A stretch of DNA of 64,000 nucleotides from Pegea sp. RAD2-039 (Eukaryota > Chordata > Thaliacea > Salpida > Salpidae). Each line of letters opens with the position of its first letter. Within the stretch, counting starts at the first letter, position 1. The position numbers and the translations under genes were made by a program. The stretch is taken from contig JAQGEQ010000061.1 of the NCBI GenBank assembly GCA_034620365.1, positions 1-64,000 of the forward strand. Reading direction: 5' to 3'. A model generated the notes under the pieces. It searched no databases and was not told the origin of the DNA. It worked only from the letters and a program-made list of their open reading frames with translations. Positions 57,042 through 64,000 of this stretch are shown here, one piece after another.

Positions 57042-60000
57042 AGTAGCGTTTTTAAGAATACCATTGAAGATGTACTCAGATGAAAGAATCCTTACATTCG
57101 GCTGAAACAAAAAGACAAATCTTTGATCTGATCCAAGTATCTTCAAAGACTCTTACCGTTGATTTGATGATGTTGCTCCGAGTAGAGTCTGACTTGGGAT
57201 CAGATGTTGTGATGACCCGAACCAACTTCTTGGAGTAACTATTAGTAGGGCACGAATCAACAACCTCCCCGCCTCCAATCTTGATGAGAGAACTGATCAA
57301 ATTAGCTCCGTACTTGACATTAGGACACACATAGAAAGTCATCCCAGAATAGAGAAGTTGTGATCTTTTGCGGCTCTTTGCAAGAGTCTTCAGAAGATTG
57401 AAGTGAAATTTCTTCTCAAGATGTTCAACATCAGGATCACTTCCAGAAAATTGGAAATGAGATGAAGGAAGTAAACTAAAAGAGGTCTTGATCAAGAAGA
57501 TTCAAGTTAGGAGTAAGATCCTAACCCTGCGTTCTTGGAAGATAGTTCAATCCACGTAGGTTTGATAATCTTCAATCCAAGCAAACAAGCAGAAAGAGTT
57601 TCATAAGATCGGATGATGTGATCGATCACCATATGAGTGCAATTATCTTTTACACTCGAACAAATAATCATTCCCAGATCTTTTGCTTTCTTGATCAGAT
57701 CTTTTGACATCCGAACTGAACAAATCTTGTTAAGGTAAGATCAAATCTTCGATAATCTTACCTGAGAAGTAGACCCTGATACTTTCTTCATCATCAGATG
57801 CAGGCGGCAATTTAGGAGTTGTTTTTTCTGTCGTCGAATCTATAAATAGTTGGTCATCAAATACATGAGTTGAAAAGTTGAACATTTGAGCTCAAGAAAG
57901 ACACTAAATACAGCATCTTTATAAAATCCGACGTTTGATTATCAGATGAGGATCAAAAATAATACAGATCAAAAAGATCAGATGTCTTTTAGTGAATGAT
58001 GAAACGAGAAAACTGTTTAAGTACTGGTGGAAGATGGTTGGATTAAATCAAGATCGTTGGATGTTGTTTCGGATTGGCTTTTAACATCTTCGACGAGAGG
58101 AAGAGGACTCGGATCAGTAGAAGAGGATTGAGATGTCTTCGATTCATCTGATGAATGGCTGAAAAGATTTTTGATTCAAATCAAAAATAGAAATTTTTCA
58201 AATAAAAAAAAAACTTGAAAAAAAAAGTGGTGAAAAAACGGAAGAAAATAAAAAAGCCAAATTAGTCACTTTGATAAATTGTTAGTTGAGGAGTCAACTT
58301 TGAAGTTCAATTTTCGCGGCTTACAGAATTGGATGTGAGGATCCCAACTAAAAGAGTTGAGAATCACAACAAGCGTGTGAACATCTTCACGTATCTCACC
58401 TCAGTACCTTAAATGGAGTAACTTTTCCAGGAAACTTCAAAATCGACTTTGGAGTTTGAAGTTTATCTTTTTCAAGAGTTCTGAAAAGTGGAAGAATTGT
58501 AGAAAAACTTTGAAAAAGATGAAGATCACCTGCTAGTAGGAGTACTGAAGTCTTCTTTGTGATTAGATGATGATGGTGAATCTTGTTTGATCTTTAGAGC
58601 ATGAGCGAATTGTTTCATGGCTGGCGAATGTCTGGAAATTTAATTGATGTCAGATTAGTTTTGATCCAAGAACGATTTTAAAAGATCTTCGGAGATCATA
58701 GTGTCTTTGAACATCTTAAAGATGAAATCAGCTGTTTGATCGTAGTGAGATTGTTCAATAAAACTCCCAAAGACACAAATCTCTAATCACAAATTTTGTG
58801 TCTCAAAAGAGATGCGAATGTAGAAAAAAATTTTGAAGATTTGTTAGTGATCCTTGTAGAGACACTAAAAAGATCTTCTCTGCTAAAGACTACAGATCAT
58901 TGATCTTTGAAGATTTGTTTCAAGAAATATAAAAACTTCGTTCAACTCACGATGAATTTGCCATTTCTTCTAAACTGCTACCTCCTCCTCTGCTATTTGC
59001 TTTGTGACAGTTGGGAGAATTGGGTCTCAACCTTTCTCTGAAAGTCACCACCTGACTACTACTTTTCGTCATCCGATCTTTCAAGACTTTTGCATACCGA
59101 GGATGGATGAGTTTCTCTTGTGAGGTTAGAGTAGGAGAGGATCTGCAAGGTATCACTGAAGTCTGTAGTCTACTTTATATTCAAAAAGTCTCACTTAGTA
59201 GGAGCAAGATGGGACTTTGATGGAGGTGTTGATTGAAAAGTTGTCAACTTCTCGAAATTTTTTCTAGAAAAAAAGTATTTTGTTTAAAAAGAAAATTTCC
59301 GATTTGATTTTTTTCGAATAAAATTTTTTTTTTACAAATTGTTGGTTACATTCAAAAACTCTATAAAAGATCTTTACTGGTTGATTTGATCTTCAACTGG
59401 ATGAAGGATCACTAATGGATCAGCTGCAACTAATTCATTCTTATCAGATCCACTCATTAGATGAAGATTATTTCGAAGATCTTCACATGATTTGGATTGA
59501 TCTTTTACAGTGTCTTGATTATCTTCTGAATATTTTTCACAGAGTCTTTCAACTAAATCATTATTTGCTTCTTGAATTTTGTTATCAGATTGAAAACGAT
59601 TCTTGATTTTCTGAATAATTTTCGACAAACTTCTAGGTACAGCTGGATTCTTTTTATGATTCTTTTTTCTTCTTTTCTTTTCTCTTTTATTTAAATCGAA
59701 AGATGAAGTTTTTTGAACCTTATTTGACTCATCTAATTTATGTCTGAAAAATAGTTGATTTAGTCTGGAATAAAAATAAAGAAATTGTAAATTACCTTTT
59801 TCTTATTTTATTCGGAGGATTCCATTCTTCAACTTCATCGCTGGAATCAGAATCTTCTGATTCCTTATAGGAGTCGGGAAGTCTGTAAAAAGAATTATCT
59901 GAAAATCTTCATCATCATCTCATCATTTACCTTCTATCATCTTCTTTTGTTATTTCGGAAAACAAAATTTTTCTTCGTTTAACTACAGAAGATCTGAAAT

Positions 60001-61259
60001 AAAAATTGACAAATGTAATTCACTTGAAAGATGTAGTTAAGATGAACAAACCTTGCTCTTCGACTCCTCAAACTTGCTTCCTGGACATTCTCTTGAAGAT
60101 ACTTATCCGGAGAAGGGCTGTTGAAATCAGTGAACTTGTAAGAAATGTCATCAACAACATCTTGCTCTCTGTACGTTGATAATCTCAAGTTTTTACTAAA
60201 TTATTTGAATGTTTTAATGACAACTAAATAACAAATATCTCAAATAATTTATCCTGAATCGTCTATCAACTCTTATTATTAAAATCTTTCTTCAAGGATC
60301 AAACTTGAGGATGCGAGCGAAATTTCTCATGAAGTTTTCAAACCACACAAATAACCTTTCACTAAATTCACTAAAACTCATAATCTCTAAACAACTAATA
60401 AAAGAGACATATGTAGATGATCAGATCACTTTTACCTTGTCGGAGCAAGCAACCTCTTCCGTGTCTTCTTCAAAGGTTTAGTGACTCGCGATTTCCTAGA
60501 AAAAATTCTGATTTAGCACCAAGTCATTTTTAAACATTGAAAACATATGAAAAGTATTTGTGAAAAAAACGAGACTGACCTTACTACTGTACCAGCTTCA
60601 CTTGGTAGGGTTTGTTCAGCTGCTAAATATTAATTTGTTAGCTTCAGATGTAGAAGTAAGTGATAAACACCTTTGGCGACGTCGCCCCGCTGTTTGAAAT
60701 CGAAACTCATGATCATAGAGGTGTTGAAAAGATCGATATATGTCCCTTGAACATCAGAAGGAAGCATAAACGATTTACCATCACGAGTTAAAGGATTTGC
60801 TGAAAGTTAGAAGATGATGATCAAATGATCACAACATCAAATCAACATCAGTTACCAACTAGGGGATGAATCCTAACATCAGGACTTTTTGTTGATTTTA
60901 ATTTTCCTGTCTTCTTTCTAAGAGTCACTTTTCTATTTTTCTAAAAAGTTCAAAAGATTAGTATCACAAAATGATTGAGAGGAGGAATTACTCGCGGTCT
61001 TCCAGGACTCCGGGAAGTAGAGGTTTTCTTCTCTTCTAGCAAAAATGAAATATTCAAATTAAAAACGCGATACTTCGATTGCAACAATGATGTCACCTGG
61101 AGCTTGAAGATCTGAAATCTTAGATTCACACGCGACATCATCATCGCTACAACGAACAGAATCTGTCAACAAAAAATCAACATCAGGACATCAACATGAG
61201 GACATCAACATCTAATTACCTTTCTCTTTCTTCTTTTGATAGAAATTTCGGGTTTTCAT
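57015..61259 (-). CDS. Tandem-BRCT protein (MDC1/PTIP-like DNA-damage scaffold)
   Basis: Twenty exons: 61259-61220, 61162-61097, 61035-60992, 60940-60856, 60799-60671, 60622-60580, 60495-60436, 60195-60052, 59993-59931, 59882-59796, 59743-59378, 59263-59195, 59142-58951, 58631-58530, 58480-58400, 58158-58025, 57839-57762, 57715-57526, 57475-57157, 57101-57015; 2379 nt, 792 aa with every phase matching. An AT-hook-like motif (SPGRPRKNRK, residues 45-54) opens a long basic and Ser/acidic disordered region. Two BRCT repeats end the protein: BRCT1 about 588-660 (RVYFSGVRMSKDL, CTHMVIDHIIRS, KPTWIELS) and BRCT2 about 695-785 (LLYSGMTFYVCPNV, GGGEVVDSCP, VRILSSEYIFNGIL). MDC1 and PTIP use such C-terminal pairs to bind phosphoserine, for example in phosphorylated H2AX. 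No FHA domain is seen, so orthology is open. The last intron is only 55 nt. DARS2 lies 105 bp upstream on the same strand. Confidence 0.88.
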
Positions 61260-61364
61260 CCTTCAAATGGACAGAAACAAAAAAGTTCTAGAAATCTGGA
61301 AATGTTTTGAAATCAAAACTGATGTTAGAAGTGGGCTGAAGCGAACAAATAAAAACAAGTTTTG
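61260..61364 (-). promoter_or_regulatory. 105-bp spacer between DARS2 and the BRCT gene, candidate trans-splice/polycistron junction
   Basis: Read on the minus strand, the DARS2 stop is followed within 105 bases by the BRCT start codon. The spacer contains T-rich tracts ending in AG (TTTATTTGTTCGCTTCAG, CATTTCCAG, and TTTTTTGTTTCTGTCCATTTGAAG right before the ATG) and no AATAAA. It is too short for a normal terminator plus promoter. Such spacers are known between operon genes in animals with spliced-leader trans-splicing (nematodes, tunicates, flatworms). That this is an operon is inference. Confidence 0.45.
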
Positions 61365-63248
61365 TTATTTATCAAATTTGACAGCGTATTGAAGCGCCTG
61401 TTGCTTAGTAACCACCGAAGGGGCACCCGCCATCACATCTTTGCCTACTGAGTTTTTAGGGAAAGCAATGACGTCACGAATGGAACCAGCGTTGCAAAGA
61501 ATTGCAAAAATCCGATCGAGTCCAAAAGCAATCCCACCGTGAGGTGGCGCTCCTGAGCTCAAAGCATCAATAAAATAAGAAAATTGTTGAGGATCAATCT
61601 TTAGCAGATCTTTCAATACAGATTCTTGCATCTGAGGATCATGGATTCGGATTGAGCCTCCAGCTACTTCTTCTCCATTCAACACAAGATCATATGCAAG
61701 ACTTCTGACTGAAAGCGGGTCCGAGTAAAGTTTATGTGTGTCTTCAGGATGAGGAGCAGTAAATGGATGATGAACAGACACCATTTGATCGTTAGAAGTT
61801 TCAAACAGTGGAAATTCAGTGATCCAAACAAACGCATCTCCATCTGAAGACTTTTTAAGAGCGTTATGTAGATCCAGAAGCTGTGCAGTGATCTTACGGA
61901 CCACTCCCAGGTTCCTCCTCACTTTCAGCTGATCTTTTGACCAACAGACGATCTGTAGTGAGTCAGGAGGAGCAGAATCAAGAAGTAATCTCAACTGATC
62001 CACCTCTTGATGATTTGAACGGATTTCGACGCGACCATCTTTGTGACGTAACACAAACGCGATCTTGCAATCTGAAGATATCTTACTCTTGATCTCACGC
62101 ATCAAAGAGTCTTCCAGCTGATCAAAAACATTTAAGCATTCCGTAAACGTGATCAGTTGAGCAATGACGTCATTATCGCCCGATGTCTTCATCACTCCCA
62201 GATCTTCAAGCTTCGCCTCAAAGCGGATATCAGGTTTATCGATGCCGTATGACGTCATCGCTTCTTCGTAGGTCATGTGACAAAATGATTGTGGATGAAG
62301 AGGTCTGGGCCACACTGCAATGACCATGTTCTGGATCATATCCATGATGTGGTTCTGATCCACAAATGACATCTCGATGTCCAATTGAGTGAATTCAAAT
62401 TGACGATTCGAGTTTAAAGAGTCGTTTCTATAGCAACGCGCGATTTGAAAATAGCGATCGAAGCCCCCAACCATCAAGAGTTGTTTGAGGAGTTGGGGAC
62501 TTTGTGGGAGACTGTAACATAATCCCGGAGACACAGATGAGGGCACAAGGAACTCGTTGGCGCCACCTGGTGTGAATTTGTAAAGTGTTGGAGTTTCAAT
62601 TTCAACGAAATTGAGATCTTCGAGAAAGTGTCGAAAGTTAGAGATGATTTTGGATCTCAAACGAAGATTAGATTGCATTTGATTCCTTCTTAGATCTAAA
62701 TATCGAAACTTCAATCTGTTATCTTCATTTGTATGAAAAAAGTCTTGAGTTTGAAACGGGAGATGAGAGCAAGTATTGAGGATCTGCAGATCTTCAGCTA
62801 CAACTTCGATGCTCCCTGTTTTCAGGGATTTGTTAATCTGTTGATGAGGACGACGTATTACAGATCCTTTTACTTGCACTACAGACTCCAAGGGAAGTTT
62901 CTGTGTCTTTGGGAGTAAATCAGATGATTTTGATGAATGTTTTAAAAGGACTTGAACTGATCCTGCATAATCATTCAAAATCAAGAAGCGATTTCCACGA
63001 AGATAAGAAACCCATCCACACAAAGAGACCTCTTCACCAACATGATCTTCATTAAGCTCTCCACATAAGTGAGTCTTCATTGAAAACTGGGAAGATTTTT
63101 GAGACAAAGAAAGATCATTATGAAAAGAAGATTTTGAAGACACAAATCTTGTATTTGCATATGAAGAAAAGATGGGAAGAGTTTTAAATATTCTTTTAAA
63201 CAGAATTGTTTCTTTGAAGCAATTGGTTGCCACAAACAAATATTTCAT
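61365..63248 (-). CDS. DARS2: Mitochondrial aspartyl-tRNA synthetase, intronless
   Basis: A single frame of 627 aa from ATG 63248 (human DARS2 645 aa). The enzyme charges mitochondrial tRNA-Asp. Residues 1-40 are rich in Lys, Arg, Ser and hydrophobics and fit a mitochondrial presequence. The N-terminal OB-fold anticodon domain follows (LCGWVSYLRGNRFLILNDY). The class II catalytic core has RYLDLRRNQMQSNLRLRSKI, TPTLYKFTPGGANEFLVPS, a bacterial-type GAD-like insertion (about 330-440), GGSIRIHDPQMQ and motif 3 GGIAFGLDRI, ending VIAFPKN. Motif 2 reads CYRNDSLNSNRQFEFTQLD where the family normally has FRDE or YRDE and RQPEFTQ, so Glu is replaced by Asp and Pro by Phe. Three TGACGTCA sites lie inside (61469, 62165, 62250). 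Vertebrate DARS2 has many introns; none is seen here. Confidence 0.96.
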   Translation of the reverse strand: MKYLFVATNCFKETILFKRIFKTLPIFSSYANTRFVSSKSSFHNDLSLSQKSSQFSMKTHLCGELNEDHVGEEVSLCGWVSYLRGNRFLILNDYAGSVQVLLKHSSKSSDLLPKTQKLPLESVVQVKGSVIRRPHQQINKSLKTGSIEVVAEDLQILNTCSHLPFQTQDFFHTNEDNRLKFRYLDLRRNQMQSNLRLRSKIISNFRHFLEDLNFVEIETPTLYKFTPGGANEFLVPSSVSPGLCYSLPQSPQLLKQLLMVGGFDRYFQIARCYRNDSLNSNRQFEFTQLDIEMSFVDQNHIMDMIQNMVIAVWPRPLHPQSFCHMTYEEAMTSYGIDKPDIRFEAKLEDLGVMKTSGDNDVIAQLITFTECLNVFDQLEDSLMREIKSKISSDCKIAFVLRHKDGRVEIRSNHQEVDQLRLLLDSAPPDSLQIVCWSKDQLKVRRNLGVVRKITAQLLDLHNALKKSSDGDAFVWITEFPLFETSNDQMVSVHHPFTAPHPEDTHKLYSDPLSVRSLAYDLVLNGEEVAGGSIRIHDPQMQESVLKDLLKIDPQQFSYFIDALSSGAPPHGGIAFGLDRIFAILCNAGSIRDVIAFPKNSVGKDVMAGAPSVVTKQQALQYAVKFDK

Positions 63249-64000
63249 CACAACTCAACAAATTGTTACAACACTACAGAAATATTTCAGAAATATAAAA
63301 AACTAAACAATTTTTAAGTTGATTTTATTCATACTTCTATAACTTGGATAAACTTATAAGTAAAGATAAAGCTTTGTTAGTAAAAATTTGTATAAAATTA
63401 TTTAAATATTTCAAAATAGTCTATTTATAATATAATATTCATAATAATTAAATTGTATGTACTTTACAGATAATTTTTTGAGTAATGATATGTGAGAAAT
63501 ATATATAAAAAATGTTACTATTAAATATACAAAGAAAATCATTTGAAATACTACTTTAAATAATTAAAACAAATATTATTTTTGCAAATTAAAGGCATCT
63601 GACAACTACATTTATTATAATTAGCTATTTTCTTAGTGGCAAAACACTTAATCACTTCTAAAGCTTGGCAAATACATCAAAAATTCGTTTGTCAAAAACA
63701 TCAATAAATAAATCTCTTATTTCTTCAGATGGCTCAGTAGATCTATAGTGAATTGTTACATGTTTTTAATTTGTTTTTTTTTTGCTTTTTTTATGATAAA
63801 AATGAAGTTTAAATAAAAAATGTGACATGACAAAGTTACATATGTTCTAAACTTTGAATAAACTTCTAATGATTTATTTCATATTGTATTTATTTTAAAG
63901 AACGTTATTCATCCAACTATAAAAAGAAATACTTTAAATAAATAATAAAATTATTTTAGATATTATCTTTTTTGAGCAATTTTAGTTTAGATTCATAACT
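63249..64000. other. Upstream region of DARS2
   Basis: AT-rich with no gene. It should contain the DARS2 promoter. A T-rich tract ending TTTCTGTAG about 30 bases upstream of the ATG could be a 3' splice site for a leader. Confidence 0.45.

Overview
This is a strongly AT-rich window from an animal nuclear genome. The protein-coding genes are split by many short introns with GT-AG borders and T-rich acceptors, and they are separated by AT-rich intergenic DNA. I rebuilt eight genes exon by exon; in every multi-exon model the exon lengths sum to a multiple of three and intron phases agree. The gene set (two transmembrane semaphorins, a TSP1-LDLa-MACPF complement/perforin-type protein, ESCRT-III CHMP1, ZNRF ubiquitin ligase, PCYT2, YTHDC1-type m6A reader, MDC1/PTIP-type BRCT protein, mitochondrial aspartyl-tRNA synthetase) is metazoan. 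The TSP1-LDLa-MACPF architecture, the Sema-PSI-Ig-TM semaphorins and a possible operon make an invertebrate chordate such as a tunicate plausible. That assignment is inference, not proof.

Layout: 1-1553 holds the 5'-truncated minus-strand copy of a non-LTR retrotransposon that runs off the left edge. 3238-8159 (-) is the 16-exon MACPF gene. 10837-12312 (-) is the 6-exon CHMP1 gene. About 13975-15480 (-) is a decayed second LINE type. 16318-21088 (+) is semaphorin A (16 exons, 653 aa, almost no cytoplasmic tail). 24887-27059 (-) is ZNRF (4 exons) and 29808-33725 (+) is PCYT2 (15 exons), arranged divergently. 31388-37695 carries three more pieces of the first LINE family, one inside a PCYT2 intron. 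40315-41676 (+) is an intronless YTHDC1-like gene. 43502-50886 (+) is semaphorin B (20 exons, 891 aa, long tail). About 51.2-56.8 kb is gene-poor AT-rich DNA. 56823-57041 is a 22-bp minisatellite that overlaps the stop codon of the 20-exon BRCT gene (57015-61259, -). DARS2 (61365-63248, -) is intronless and ends 105 bp upstream of the BRCT start codon, on the same strand.

The genes do not form one pathway. The clearest local relationships are the semaphorin pair (same strand, identical phases at all 15 shared introns), the tight DARS2-BRCT pair, which looks like a polycistronic unit, and the LINE family, whose copies share a conserved 3' hairpin. An unexpected genome-scale signal is the palindrome TGACGTCA, found at least 17 times, mostly in the less AT-rich genes of the right half.
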